Part shown: positions 1-9,500 of the stretch, one piece after another
Layout: every line of letters starts with the position of its first letter
Numbering within the stretch: the stretch's first letter is position 1
Assembly: GCF_000422825.1 (NCBI RefSeq)
Contig: NZ_KE383928.1
Coordinates: 310,001-374,000 of the forward strand
Length of the DNA: 64,000 nt
Reading direction: 5' to 3'
Source: Nocardioides insulae DSM 17944
Lineage (GTDB): Bacteria > Actinomycetota > Actinomycetes > Propionibacteriales > Nocardioidaceae
Notes under the pieces: model-generated
Seen by the model: the letters and a program-made list of their open reading frames with translations, nothing else
The model's database searches: none
What the model was told of the DNA's origin: nothing
Position numbers and translations under genes: made by a program

Positions 1-1
1 C

Positions 2-406
2 ACCACCTTCGACCTCGGCCACGACGAGCTCGTGCTGGTGCGCGACATCGAGCTGTGGTCGATGTGCGAGCACCATCTGGTGCCGTTCACCGGGGTCGCG
101 CACGTCGGGTACATCCCGGCCGAGTCGGGGAAGATCACCGGGCTCTCCAAGCTCGCCCGGCTGGTCGACGTCTACGCCAAGCGCCCTCAGGTGCAGGAGC
201 GGCTCACCACCCAGGTCGCCGACGCCCTCATGGAGATCCTCGAGGCACGTGGTGTGATCGTCGTGATCGAGGCCGAGCACCTGTGCATGACCATGCGTGG
301 CGTCCGCAAGGCCGGCGCCCGCACCATCACCTCCGCGGTGCGGGGCTCGATGCTGGCCAGCGCTGCCACCCGCGCTGAGGCGATGGCGCTGATCCACCGC
401 CGTTGA
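2..406 (+). CDS. folE: GTP cyclohydrolase I, 3' part (window edge cuts the 5' end)
   Basis: Catalyses the first step of tetrahydrofolate synthesis, converting GTP to dihydroneopterin triphosphate, as a cytosolic zinc enzyme. The frame is open from base 2 (T-T-F-D-L-G) and shows the family hallmarks: CEHHLVPF, with the zinc Cys at codon 65-67 followed by His, [18 protein letters not shown], the QVQERLT block, and HLCMTMRGV with the second zinc Cys. It ends about where the family ends. In related actinobacteria folE is followed directly by folP; here three surface-glycan genes separate them. Identity is certain; the N-terminal part lies outside the window. Confidence 0.97.
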   Translation, partial: TTFDLGHDELVLVRDIELWSMCEHHLVPFTGVAHVGYIPAESGKITGLSKLARLVDVYAKRPQVQERLTTQVADALMEILEARGVIVVIEAEHLCMTMRGVRKAGARTITSAVRGSMLASAATRAEAMALIHRR

Positions 407-449
407 TCGTGGAAGCCGCGCTCGTGGCGCGGCTCCACGATGGCTCGGA

Positions 450-1181
450 TCAGCGGAACCTCTCCACGAGGCGCGAGACCGGGCCGCGCTTCTCTGCCCA
501 GTCCTTGTCACGGACGGTCGGCGTGCCCGTCATTTGGTGGGTGGGTCGCACCCGCTGGCCACGCTCGAAGACGATGATGCTGTCGTAGAAGTGCATCGAG
601 GTCGTGGTTCGGGTGAAATCGTCCACCTTGAAGCTCTCCTCACGGGAGTGCCACGCGTTGAGCTGGTCGGAGAGGTCCTTCGCGTACTCGATGAAGGTGC
701 CTGACTTGCGCAGGCCGCCGGCGTACTTCTTCGGCCAGTAGTTGGTGTGCAGGTCCTCGATGAGGAAGACCCCCTCCTGGCTCATGTGCGGATAGATCTC
801 CTCGAACGTGTTGATCTGCTGCACGGGATAGTGGCCTCCGTCCTCGATGACCACGTCGATGGGCCGGCCGATCTCCTCGACGATCGAGCGTAGGAACGTC
901 CGGTCGGCCTGATCGCCGATGAAGATCTTGGTCCGGCGCTGCTCCAGGCTCTTGCACCGTGGGTTGATGTCCACGCCGTGGATGCGCGCGCCGCGGCCGA
1001 AGTAGTCGCGCCACATCTGCAGCGAGCCCCCTTGGGAGACCCCGAACTCGAGCACCACCGGTTTCTTTCCGCGGAACCTCTCGAAGTGTCTTTCATAGAT
1101 CTCGAAGTAGTGCAGCCACTTGTGGATGAGTCGACCGTCGTTGTTCCGGAAGTAGGTTTCGAGCTGATTCCTGGAGGCCAT
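450..1181 (-). CDS. Class I SAM-dependent methyltransferase (MycE/CmcI-like)
   Basis: 243 aa cytosolic methyltransferase, probably acting on a sugar hydroxyl of the surface glycan. Motif I reads VVLEFGVSQGGSLQMW and the acidic loop GVDIN. A later stretch, DVVIEDGGHYPVQQINTFEE then VFLIEDLHTNYWPKKY, resembles the metal-dependent sugar O-methyltransferases of the MycE type (inference from memory of that family). The ATG at 1181 was chosen because the Rossmann fold follows at once and a -10 box TACTCT sits 7 bases upstream; a longer frame to 1304 has no family-like sequence. It lies tail-to-tail with folE and is the first gene of glycan block A. Substrate unknown. Confidence 0.8.
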   Translation of the reverse strand: MASRNQLETYFRNNDGRLIHKWLHYFEIYERHFERFRGKKPVVLEFGVSQGGSLQMWRDYFGRGARIHGVDINPRCKSLEQRRTKIFIGDQADRTFLRSIVEEIGRPIDVVIEDGGHYPVQQINTFEEIYPHMSQEGVFLIEDLHTNYWPKKYAGGLRKSGTFIEYAKDLSDQLNAWHSREESFKVDDFTRTTTSMHFYDSIIVFERGQRVRPTHQMTGTPTVRDKDWAEKRGPVSRLVERFR

Positions 1182-1188
1182 GGCGGGG

Positions 1189-1194
1189 AGAGTA
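1189..1194 (-). promoter_or_regulatory. -10 box of a leaderless promoter for the 450-1181 methyltransferase
   Basis: On the minus strand TACTCT is followed by 7 bases and then the ATG at 1181, leaving no room for a ribosome binding site. This is the layout of leaderless actinobacterial transcripts. Confidence 0.45.
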
Positions 1195-1468
1195 GCGCGC
1201 AGGAGGGGAGTGGCACTTCGATCCACACCAGGTTCGACGCACAGCGATTCGAAGTGTGGCGGTGCTGAGTAGCGATGTAGGTGGGGACTCGTGGGTACGG
1301 GCACTGCGCCGCGAACGAGTTCGGCATCCCGGTGGTCCGCCTCTGCCGGCGTAAGCAGGTGCCCTAGGATCTGATGGCCGAGCGCGTGTGTGAATGGGCC
1401 CTTGTGGAACGGAGACTCCGATGATTGGTCGCTGGCCCCGGACGAAGCGAGGGTCAGGCTCCCGACCG

Positions 1469-2038
1469 ATGAACGTCTTCGTCCTATGCACCGGCCGCAG
1501 CGGATCGGTCACCTTCAGCAAGGCATGCGGTCACCTCACCAACTACTCGGCGGGTCATGAGACCCGCTCCGGACGTCTCGGAGAGGAGCGATTCGGCTAT
1601 CCGCAGGGACATATCGAGGTCGACAATCGGCTGGCTTGGCACCTGGGTGCCTTGGGCGCCCGCTGGGATGGTCGAGAGGTTCTTTATGTCCACCTCCTGC
1701 GGGACCGGGACGCCGTGGCTCGCAGCTTTATGAATCGGTGGGACGGGGCGTATCGCGCCTCGATCATCCGCGCATTCGCACACGGAATCCTCACTCGAAC
1801 GCAGGATTGGCCCGAGGACAGGCACATCGATGTGGCGAACCACTACGTGGACACTGTGACAAGTAATATCCAGGACTTCCTTCGTGGTCGTCCCCATATG
1901 ACGATCAACGTCGAAACGATCGAGTCGGACTTTCCTCGCTTCTTGGACCGCATCGGGGCAGAAGGGGACCTGAACGGGGCCATGGCGGAGTGGGCAGTTC
2001 GGCACAACCCATCCGTCGCACCTCCAGATTCCGCCTGA
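1469..2038 (+). CDS. Small sulfotransferase-family protein
   Basis: 189 aa. The N-terminus VFVLCTGRSGSVTFSKA matches the PAPS-binding P-loop-like 5'-PSB motif of sulfotransferases. The central VLYVHLLRDRDAVARSFMNR fits the 3'-phosphate-binding strand (R-D-x-x-x-x-x-x-S). It would move sulfate from PAPS to a hydroxyl of a carbohydrate. It is shorter than typical members (250-350 aa) but has both binding motifs and a clean stop. The ATG at 1469 places the motif at the N-terminus; an in-frame upstream start at 1394 adds only basic, non-conserved residues. A -10-like TAGGAT lies near 1364. It sits in glycan block A between two methyltransferases. The acceptor is unknown. Confidence 0.65.
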   Translation: MNVFVLCTGRSGSVTFSKACGHLTNYSAGHETRSGRLGEERFGYPQGHIEVDNRLAWHLGALGARWDGREVLYVHLLRDRDAVARSFMNRWDGAYRASIIRAFAHGILTRTQDWPEDRHIDVANHYVDTVTSNIQDFLRGRPHMTINVETIESDFPRFLDRIGAEGDLNGAMAEWAVRHNPSVAPPDSA

Positions 2039-2276
2039 CGTCGGCGTTTCGCGCGCCGCCATGTCGGAGCCCATGGTGGTATGAACCCGCCAGCGTCTCG
2101 CCTCGCGATCGTCCCGGATCCCGTCGTGGCAGGGCAGTATGCTCGGCCCCTCGTCACCGCGAGCACCCGGCGAGGGCGCCTGAGTCGCCGAGAGTGGTTC
2201 GCGACACAATGCGGGGAGTGGCGCTGCCCGCTCGTCGTGCAGGGCACCAGGTGAATTCCAATACGTAGGAGGCTTG

Positions 2277-3365
2277 ATGGGTATTCGACACAGCGTCGGG
2301 AGCGCGCTGGACCGGCTCGCCGGCCCGGAGCGGACCGCTGGAGTGCGGCGTGCCGAACGGAAGATTCGCCGTGGACTGATCACGATGTTGGACGTCGAGG
2401 GCAGCGCTGCTCCGGCCAAGAGGAAGCCGGCTGGGCAGAAGCCGAAGAAGGGCGGGCCGAAGAAGAAGGCCCCTGCGAAGCTGACCCGGGCGCGGCGGAT
2501 CGAGCTGCTCGGCCGCCAGCCCGAGGGGTTCATTCCCAAGGCACCTCCGGTGGGCTGGGCCAGCCCGGCTCCGAGCGCGACCTTCCCGACCCCCACCGTG
2601 ACACGGCACCAGCTGCTGGCCGGACTCCATGAGGTGCTGAGCCCCCGCACCTACTTCGAGGTCGGGGTCTCCACGGGGCGAAGCATGACCATCTCGCGCA
2701 CCCGCTCGCTCGGTGTCGACCCCTTCTTCACGGTCCAGCAGCCGCTCCAGTGCGACGTGCAGCTGGTCAGGGAGGAGAGCGACAGCTTCTTCGCGCGTGC
2801 CGATGCGTTCGACCACCTGGGCGGCACGCCGGTCGATCTGGCCTTCCTCGACGGCATGCACTTGTCGGAGTTCCTTCTGCGCGACTTCATGAACGCGGAG
2901 AAGCACATGGCGACCACGGGCGTGGTGCTGCTCGACGACATGTTGCCCCGCAATAACCTGGAGGCCTATCGGATTCGGCGTACGAGTGCCTGGACCGGGG
3001 ACGTCTACAAGGTCCACGAGGTGCTCACCCGGTATCGCCCCGACCTCACCCTGATCCCGGTCAACACCTCCCCGACGGGCACGTATCTCATCGTCGGTCT
3101 CGACCCGACGAACACGGTGCTCGACGACAACCTCGCGGAGATCGAGGCCTCGATCACCGGGCCCGATCCGCAGGAGGTTCCGCTCGAGTGGCGCGAACGG
3201 CGCACTGCGGTGGACCCGCAGGTCCTGCTGAACTCGGACGCGTGGAAGCGGCTTGTCGAGCTGCGGGACGGCGGGACAGCGTCGCCGGACGAGCTCGCTG
3301 GCCTGTGGTCGGAGTTGGCAGCTCTGGCGCCTACCGGTGAATCGTCCCAGGAGACTGCCCGATAG
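2277..3365 (+). CDS. Class I SAM-dependent methyltransferase with Lys/Pro-rich N-terminal extension
   Basis: 362 aa. After a basic, low-complexity region (about residues 40-80, rich in K, P and A) comes TYFEVGVSTGRSMTI (SAM motif I), an LGVDPF acidic loop and PVDLAFLDGMH, typical of the Methyltransf_24 group that includes sugar and cephalosporin-hydroxylase-like methyltransferases. AGGAGG at 2267-2272 is the best Shine-Dalgarno in the block. It is 4 bases from the ATG at 2277 and only 1 from an in-frame TTG at 2274, so the ATG is preferred. The TAG stop overlaps the putative -10 box of folP. It probably modifies a surface glycan; substrate unknown. Confidence 0.72.
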   Translation: MGIRHSVGSALDRLAGPERTAGVRRAERKIRRGLITMLDVEGSAAPAKRKPAGQKPKKGGPKKKAPAKLTRARRIELLGRQPEGFIPKAPPVGWASPAPSATFPTPTVTRHQLLAGLHEVLSPRTYFEVGVSTGRSMTISRTRSLGVDPFFTVQQPLQCDVQLVREESDSFFARADAFDHLGGTPVDLAFLDGMHLSEFLLRDFMNAEKHMATTGVVLLDDMLPRNNLEAYRIRRTSAWTGDVYKVHEVLTRYRPDLTLIPVNTSPTGTYLIVGLDPTNTVLDDNLAEIEASITGPDPQEVPLEWRERRTAVDPQVLLNSDAWKRLVELRDGGTASPDELAGLWSELAALAPTGESSQETAR

Positions 3366-3368
3366 ATT
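3363..3368 (+). promoter_or_regulatory. -10 box of a leaderless promoter for folP
   Basis: TAGATT followed by 6 bases and the folP ATG at 3375, with no Shine-Dalgarno between. The first three bases are also the stop codon of the preceding gene. It suggests folP-folB-folK-DUF3180 has its own promoter, needed because glycan genes separate it from folE. Confidence 0.5.
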
Positions 3369-3374
3369 TGCGGC

Positions 3375-4244
3375 ATGTCGCCGCTGTTCTCGCCGATCGG
3401 TCGCCCGAGGGTGATGGGGATCGTCAACGTGACCCCCGACTCCTTCAGCGACGGTGGGCGGTTCCTGGCGACGGATGACGCGGTCGCGCACGGCGTGCAA
3501 CTGCTCGACGAAGGTGCGGACCTCCTCGACATCGGTGGCGAGTCCACCCGACCGGGCGCCACCCGGCCGCTCGTCGAGGAGGAACTCGCCCGGGTCATCC
3601 CGGTGATCTCGGAGCTCTCGGCCCGCGGGGCGGTGATCTCGGTGGACACCATGCGCGCCGAGGTGGCCGAGGCCTCGCTCCGGGCCGGTGCCCGGATCGT
3701 CAACGACGTCTCCGGGGGGCTCGCCGACCCCCGCATCCTCCAGGTGACCGCCGACGGCGGCGGCACCTACGTCGCCATGCACTGGCGGGCGCACAGCACT
3801 CAGATGCAGCAGGCCGCACTGCTGGACTACCCGCGCGGCGTGGTCACCGAGGTCTGCGACGAACTCCTGCGACGGGTCGAGTCCGCCCGGGCCGCCGGCC
3901 TCGAGGACGACGCGCTCGTGCTCGACCCCGGCCTGGGCTTCTCCAAGAGCGCCGAGCACAACTGGCAGCTGGTCGCCGGGATCGACCGGGTCCTCGACCT
4001 CGGGTTCCCGGTCCTGGTCGGCGCCAGCCGCAAGACCTTCCTCGGCCATCTGCTCGGAGAGCTCGACGCAGGGGCCGAGCCGGCAGCCGACCGGTTGCGC
4101 TCGGTCGGTGAACGGGAGAGCGCCCACGTCGCGGTCAACGTCGTCCTCGCCCAACGGGGCGTGTGGTGTCTGCGGGTGCACGACGTGCGCGCCGCCAGGG
4201 ATGCGCTCGCCGCCGTGCAGAAGATCCAGGAGGTGTCGGCATGA
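3375..4244 (+). CDS. folP: Dihydropteroate synthase
   Basis: Condenses 4-aminobenzoate with dihydropterin pyrophosphate to dihydropteroate; target of sulfonamides. 289 aa TIM barrel with MGIVNVTPDSFSDGG near the start, the GGESTRPGA motif, VNDVSGG, DPGLGFSKS and LVGASRKTFLG, all canonical. First gene of an overlapping folate operon: its stop overlaps folB by 4 bases (ATGA). The gene appears intact and of normal length. Confidence 0.97.
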   Translation: MSPLFSPIGRPRVMGIVNVTPDSFSDGGRFLATDDAVAHGVQLLDEGADLLDIGGESTRPGATRPLVEEELARVIPVISELSARGAVISVDTMRAEVAEASLRAGARIVNDVSGGLADPRILQVTADGGGTYVAMHWRAHSTQMQQAALLDYPRGVVTEVCDELLRRVESARAAGLEDDALVLDPGLGFSKSAEHNWQLVAGIDRVLDLGFPVLVGASRKTFLGHLLGELDAGAEPAADRLRSVGERESAHVAVNVVLAQRGVWCLRVHDVRAARDALAAVQKIQEVSA

Positions 4245-4645
4245 GTTCGCCGACGACGTACGTCGGGGTGCCGGTCGGGCTCGACGAACTCGCGGTCACC
4301 GGCATCGTGTGCCACGGTCATCACGGTGTCTTCGACTTCGAGAAGCGCGAGGGGCAACGCTTCGTGGTCGACCTGGTGCTCGGCGTCGACACCACGGCTG
4401 CGGCGCGCACCGACGACTTGCAGGACACGGTCGACTACGGAAGCCTCGTCGCGTCGGTCAAGGGGGCCGTCGAACGGGATCCCGTCGATCTGATCGAAAC
4501 GCTTGCCCCGCGCATCGCCGACGTCTGTCTCTTGGCGATCGGTGTTGAATGGGTTCGCGTCACACTCCACAAACCAGAAGCACCTATCGAAGCGACGTTC
4601 TCGGACGTCACCTTGACGATCACGCGAAGGGCATCCAGTGACTGA
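4241..4645 (+). CDS. folB: Dihydroneopterin aldolase
   Basis: Cleaves 7,8-dihydroneopterin to 6-hydroxymethyl-dihydropterin and glycolaldehyde, and may also epimerise it. 134 aa. Motifs: GIVCHGHHGVFDFEKREGQRF with the Glu that contacts the pterin, the DTVDYG motif and the LIETLA segment. The start is the ATG in the ATGA overlap with folP; the 3' end overlaps folK by 8 bases, so translation of the three genes is probably coupled. Confidence 0.96.
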   Translation: MSSPTTYVGVPVGLDELAVTGIVCHGHHGVFDFEKREGQRFVVDLVLGVDTTAAARTDDLQDTVDYGSLVASVKGAVERDPVDLIETLAPRIADVCLLAIGVEWVRVTLHKPEAPIEATFSDVTLTITRRASSD

Positions 4646-5207
4646 GACCCCCAACCCGAACATCATCGACGCAGACACCCTCACCGGAGAGATGCGGCCG
4701 ATCCGGCGGGCGGTCCTGTCACTCGGTTCCAACCTGGGTGAGCGGATGGCGGCGCTTCAGGGAGCGGTCAGTGCGCTGGCGGACACCCCCGACGTCTGGG
4801 TGACCGACGTGTCCCCGGTCTATGAGACCGAGCCGGTCGACTCCCCGGAGGGCGCGGGCAAGTACCTCAACGCGGTCGTGCTGCTCGACACCACCATGTC
4901 CGCGGCCCGCCTGCTCGACCGGGCCCTGGCGATCGAGGACGCCTTCGACCGGGAGCGCACCGACGTGCAGAACGCGCCGCGCACCCTCGACGTCGACCTG
5001 ATCGTCGTGGGCGAGCGGATCAATCACGACGACTTCCTCACCCTTCCGCACCCGCGCGCCTCCGGGCGCGCGTTCGTGCTGAAGCCGTGGCACGACGTCG
5101 AGCCGGATGCCACCATCCCCGGCAACGGCGCGATCGCGGACCTGCTGGACAAGGTCGCCAAGGACACCATCACGCTCCGCGAGGACCTCGCGCTCGAGAT
5201 CGAGTGA
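4638..5207 (+). CDS. folK: 2-amino-4-hydroxy-6-hydroxymethyldihydropteridine pyrophosphokinase (HPPK)
   Basis: Transfers pyrophosphate from ATP to hydroxymethyl-dihydropterin, supplying FolP. 189 aa. LSLGSNLGERM, VSPVYETEPVD, the magnesium-binding APRTLDVDLI and PHPRASGRAFVL are the family signatures. GTG start inside the end of folB. An N-terminal extension of about 25 residues precedes the conserved LSLGSN strand. The stop overlaps the GTG of the DUF3180 gene (GTGA). Confidence 0.96.
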   Translation: MTETPNPNIIDADTLTGEMRPIRRAVLSLGSNLGERMAALQGAVSALADTPDVWVTDVSPVYETEPVDSPEGAGKYLNAVVLLDTTMSAARLLDRALAIEDAFDRERTDVQNAPRTLDVDLIVVGERINHDDFLTLPHPRASGRAFVLKPWHDVEPDATIPGNGAIADLLDKVAKDTITLREDLALEIE

Positions 5208-5737
5208 GTCTGCACGACCAGCCCCCTCGCCCGGAAGAGCCGGGTGATGGGTCGCGTCGCCGACTTGCCCCGACCCGGCCCGGCGTCGTCACGGCCTGGG
5301 CGGTCGTGGGGCTGGTCGGCGGCTGGCTGTTGCGGCCGCTCGGGGAGTCCTGGTGGGGCCACGCGCCGATCGTCTCCTGGGCGCAACCGCTGTTGCTCCT
5401 GATGGCGGCCGCGATCCTGGGCTTCACCGCCTGGAGCACCTGGCGGCAGGTGCACGTCCACCACATCCCGCTCGAACCGCACCGCGCTGTCAACAGACTG
5501 GTGCTCGCCCGCGCCTGTGCGCTGGTCGGTGCGCTGGTCGCCGGTGGTTACCTCGGGTACGCCGTGAGCTGGATCGGCATGGACCACGAACTCGCCACCC
5601 AGCGCCTGATCCGGTCCGTTATCGCCGGAGTCGCCGGGATCGGCATCTGCGCCGGCGCCCTGCTGCTCGAGCGGGCCTGCCGGGTCCGCGATCCCGAGGA
5701 CGGGGGCGACGGCGCCGACACCTCCCGCGCCGGCTGA
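5204..5737 (+). CDS. DUF3180 membrane protein
   Basis: 177 aa with four predicted membrane helices (around VVTAWAVVGLVGGWLL, AQPLLLLMAAAILGF, LVLARACALVGALVAGG and SVIAGVAGIGICAGALLL). A homologue follows folK in most actinobacteria (the Rv3605c position in M. tuberculosis). Function unknown; the constant linkage suggests a tie to folate or envelope metabolism, but that is inference. The GTG start overlaps the folK stop, so it is co-translated with the folate operon. The stop codon falls in a 15-bp direct repeat. Confidence 0.85.
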   Translation: MSLHDQPPRPEEPGDGSRRRLAPTRPGVVTAWAVVGLVGGWLLRPLGESWWGHAPIVSWAQPLLLLMAAAILGFTAWSTWRQVHVHHIPLEPHRAVNRLVLARACALVGALVAGGYLGYAVSWIGMDHELATQRLIRSVIAGVAGIGICAGALLLERACRVRDPEDGGDGADTSRAG

Positions 5738-5764
5738 GCGCCGTACCCCTGAGCGCCGTACCCC
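5735..5764 (+). repeat. Two perfect 15-bp direct repeats
   Basis: TGAGCGCCGTACCCC occurs twice back to back, beginning with the TGA stop of the DUF3180 gene, and is followed by a third TGAG. Each copy carries a stop codon in the same frame, so it looks like a small slippage duplication of the gene's end. Confidence 0.8.
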
Positions 5765-5866
5765 TGAGCCTGCTCGTGCGGCGGGGACAGACGGGGGTGC
5801 ATCGCGGATGTGGGTCGATGAGTTCGACGGGCCGCGCGCCTCCGCGGGGTCGCGGTGGCGGTGCCC

Positions 5867-5872
5867 TAGTCT
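5867..5872 (+). promoter_or_regulatory. -10 box of a leaderless promoter for the 5880 coiled-coil gene
   Basis: TAGTCT, 7 bases, then the ATG at 5880; no Shine-Dalgarno sequence. Confidence 0.5.
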
Positions 5873-5879
5873 CGGGCCC

Positions 5880-6455
5880 ATGTCTTCACCATCAGCCACA
5901 CAGGCCACACGGCGACGTCAGCGGAGCACCCGCCTCACCGTCGCGGTGGGCCTGCTCGTGCTGGCCGCCCTGGTTGTGATCGGCGCCGTGCTCAGCGGCT
6001 CGACGCTGCTCATCGTGCTCGCCGCGTTCGCGGCACTGGTGCTCGGGGCCGCGGCCACCAAGATCACCCATGCCGAACTCGTCCAGACCCGGCGGGACGC
6101 CGCCCGCGACCGCGCCGAGCAGGCCCAGGCCTACAAGCGGATCACCGAGCAGCGGGTCGCCGAGCATCAGGCCCACGACCAGCACATGTCCAGCGTCATC
6201 GCGGAGCGGGAGAAGACCGTCGGCGAACTCGAGGAGGCCCTCGCCGCCGCGCACGCCCGAGCAGCCGACGCGCTCCGGGCACGCAGCGAGGAGGCGCGCC
6301 ACGGCCGGCTGATCTCCGGCAAGCTCGAGGTGGCCGAGGGACGCGCCGCCGAGGCGATGATCCGCGTGGCCGAGCTCGAGGCCGAGCTCGACGCCGTCCG
6401 TGCCGAGTTGGACGCGACCCGCGCCCGCTGGGAGCAGCAGAAGCTCAGCGCCTGA
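5880..6455 (+). CDS. Two-helix membrane protein with long coiled coil
   Basis: 191 aa. After a short basic N-terminus come two adjoining hydrophobic helices (about residues 16-60), then an Ala/Glu/Arg-rich helical region (about 70-185) with strong heptad character, ending in AELEAELDAVRAELDATRARWEQ. No enzyme motif. It occupies the slot of the conserved membrane gene between DUF3180 and DUF2520 in mycobacteria (Rv3604c), though I cannot claim homology. A strong terminator follows. A scaffold-like role at the membrane is possible but unproven. Confidence 0.7.
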   Translation: MSSPSATQATRRRQRSTRLTVAVGLLVLAALVVIGAVLSGSTLLIVLAAFAALVLGAAATKITHAELVQTRRDAARDRAEQAQAYKRITEQRVAEHQAHDQHMSSVIAEREKTVGELEEALAAAHARAADALRARSEEARHGRLISGKLEVAEGRAAEAMIRVAELEAELDAVRAELDATRARWEQQKLSA

Positions 6456-6475
6456 GCTGAGAGCGAAGTCCTCGA

Positions 6476-6510
6476 CGGCCCGCCCGGTCTTGACCGGGCG
6501 GGCCGTTTCG
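6476..6510 (+). terminator. Strong intrinsic terminator
   Basis: A perfect 13-bp stem, CGGCCCGCCCGGT pairing with ACCGGGCGGGCCG, with a CTTG tetraloop and a trailing TTTCG. It closes the folP-to-5880 region and separates it from glycan block B. Confidence 0.85.
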
Positions 6511-6583
6511 CGTGTCTGGCTCCCCTCGCGGTGGGCAGGTCGCGGGGCTGCCCGCGCCGGGTCGGGGCGTGGGCTCGGGCTGG

Positions 6584-6589
6584 CACAAT
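6584..6589 (+). promoter_or_regulatory. -10 box of a leaderless promoter for the 6596 polymerase-like gene
   Basis: CACAAT followed by 6 bases and the GTG at 6596. The same CACAAT hexamer sits 7 bases before the start of the cytidylyltransferase/SDR gene at 22021, which supports it as a shared promoter element. Confidence 0.45.
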
Positions 6590-6595
6590 GCGGCT

Positions 6596-9500
6596 GTGTC
6601 CCCGCGTCGCCTGTCCCGTGCCATGGAACGGATCCGTCGACGTGCAGGGCAGACCGTCGGTGACTTCACACCCGGTGGTCGCGTCAGCGTGGTGGTGGTC
6701 TGCGAGCCCGAGGACGTCGTACGTCTCGACTCGGCCGTCTGGAGCGCCCTTGGTCAGACTCACGAGGATCTCGCCGTCGTCGTGGCCCCGCTGGCGCTGG
6801 ACCAGGGGGAGACGGAAGCAGTCGCGGCAGCGGTGTCGAGGGTTGGCGACCCGCGTCTTCAGCTGATGCCGTCGGCGGTGGATGTGCGGTCGGCGTTGGC
6901 AGCGGCCGTGCGTCCTGTGGCCGGAGAGCAGGTGCTGGTGATGCGCGGCTGTGACCAGCTGGCCCCGGCCGCGGCGAGCGCCCTCCACCGGATCGCCTCG
7001 CGCTCGGAGATGGACGTCGTCGTGACCGGGGGGATCGAGCAGATCGGTGAGGACGACCCCTGGCTCGATCAGACCTGGCGAGGGCCCGAGCAGGGAGACC
7101 TGCGGCTGATCGGGCGAATGTGGCCGGCGGCTGCGCTCTCCGAGGCCACGCGTGCTGCGGCGGATCTCCCGGGGGAGGGGCTGCTCGTCTCCGCGGTGGC
7201 CGCCCGACTCCTGCAGGATCTGGCGACGGGTCGGCGGGTAGCGCGCCCGCTCTACCGGTACTCCCACGACCACGGCAGACGTGCCTACGGAGCGACGCCG
7301 AGCCCACTGCCCGGAATCGAGCGGGAGCGCTCGAGAGCCGCCAGACTCGCGGAACTCACCGTCGGCACAGAGATCGGGTCGGCTTGGGGTCGTCACGTCG
7401 CCACCATCGTTCTTCCCAGGTTCTTGCAGGACGCCGAGAGGGCGAGCGAGGCACAATGGGCGACCTTGCGGGACTGGGCGGCTTCGCCACTTGAACGGCC
7501 GGGGACGGTCCTTGCGCGAATACTCATCGGACTGGCGGCGGCCGGGCGGCGTCGAGACCTCGAGGCATTCGTCGAGGAGACGCTCGGCTGGGGTTCGGAG
7601 ATCCGCACGGAGCAGCGCGACGGGCAGGTGTTGTTGCGTGCGGAGTCCGTCCACCTGGACGACCAGCTCCGTGTCCTGGACCCCGAGGAGACCCCCCTGG
7701 TCGCACACGTGCACCGTCGCCGTCCTCGTGATCCAACCGATCGCACGGGGGCTCTGGTCGTCGACCTGTTCTGCCGCATCAGGAACGTCGACCTCGCCGG
7801 CACGTATCCCCGCCTGGAGGCATGGGACGGGGACGGTGCCTCCCTGGAGGTCGCCGCGGCCCCTGACAGTGCGGCCGAACGGTGGGCGCGCACACGCTTC
7901 GCCTCCGCTGGTCCCGGCACCTTCCGGATCGTTGCGCCAGGGCCAGGGATGGTGCGGCTGCGGCTCGACGTGGACGGGCTCGTCAGGGAGACCGAGATAC
8001 GCATCCCGGCTGCACTCGGAGCGCCCGAGCCCACCGATTCCACCACCGGCGTGATCACCGCCGTGGGGCTCGAGGGTGACGAGTTGGTGATGACCGGCAC
8101 CGGAGACCTCCGGGGGGTACGTCTCGTCGACGAGGCCCCCGGAGCTCCCCAGCCGCTCCCGCCCGAGTCACCCGTCCCATCCCGGGTGAAGCTGCCCCTG
8201 AAGCGTCGGCTGTTCGGCTCGGAGCAGGGGCTCCCCCTGGGCAGCTATCGCCTTGATCTGGGCGAAGCGGTGCCCGCGGTGGAGTTGCTCGACGCGGCAC
8301 CGCTCGGGTGGGTCAGCGAGCACCATCGCGTCACGGTCCGCCATGCGCCTCGGGGGAGTCTGAGGGTTGAGCTTGCTCCGCCGTACGGCGATGCCGAGGC
8401 CGGGCCCTACAACCAGGAGCTCCTGCGTGCGGCCTACGCCGGGAAGGCCCGAGCCGGGTGCCCGCCCACCGACCCCCGGGTCGTCTACCTGGAGTCCTAC
8501 GCCGGACGCACAGCGACGGACTCGCCTGCCGCCATCCTGGCCGAGTTGCGTCGCCGGCACCCCGACCTCACGGCGTACTGGGGAATCCTCGACCACAGCC
8601 AGCAGGCACCCGAAGGCGCACTACCGGTGGTGCTGCGAAGCCGAGCGCACTACGACGTCCTCGAGCGGGCGAGCCTGGTCATCAGCAACACGGATCTGGA
8701 CGAGTGGTTCTGCCACCGGCCGGATCAGCTGGTCGTCCAGACCTTCCACGGCTATCCGGCCAAGGCCATGGGAGCGATGCAATGGGAGGCCCGAGAGTTC
8801 CCCCCCAGGCGGGTGCGCGCGATCCGTCGTCGGACCGTGGCCACGTGGGACCTGATCGTGACCCCGACGCCGGAGATGACTCGTCATTACCGCGAGCAGT
8901 ATGACTATCAGGGTCCGGTCGTCGAGCATGGCTACCCCCGTGATGACGCCCTCGCACCGTCCAGGACGGAGAGTCGCGCCTCCAGGGACCGGGTACGGCA
9001 CCTCTTCGGCATCAGCCCTGAGCAACAGGTCGTGCTGTACGCACCCACGTGGCGGGACCATCTGGCGACCCGCCCCCGAGCGGCCGAGATGGGCGACTAT
9101 CTCGACGTCGTGGGGGCCGCCGCCGAGTTGGGCACAGGACACGTCCTCCTGGTCCGCGGTCACCGGTTCCATGCCACGGACCTCGGACGGTCGACGCACG
9201 GCGGCGCTCGGATCATCGACGTCACGGCGTACCCCGAGGTCAACGATCTGATCCTGGCCTGCGATGTCGCGGTGCTCGACTACTCCTCGATCCGTTTCGA
9301 CGTCGCGCTCGCGGAGAAGCCGATGGTCTTCCTGGTTCCCGATCTGGCGGAGTACGACGGCGGCACGCGCGGCTTCCTCTTCCCGTTCCTCGGCTCCGCG
9401 CCCGGGCCGATCGTGGAGTCCACCGCTGCGGCACTCGCCCATCTCAGGGACGTGCCCGGATTGCGCGCGGACTGGGCCGATCGACTCGCCGAGTTCAACG

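Noticed and set aside
2154..4181. Long open frame on the minus strand across folP and the 2277 methyltransferase
   Set aside because: It is antisense to two well-supported genes, has a Pro/Arg/Gly-biased composition typical of high-GC shadow frames, and shows no family motif. The same applies to 33907-36555 (-), 38857-42027 (-), 14307-16613 (-) and 46084-48012 (+).
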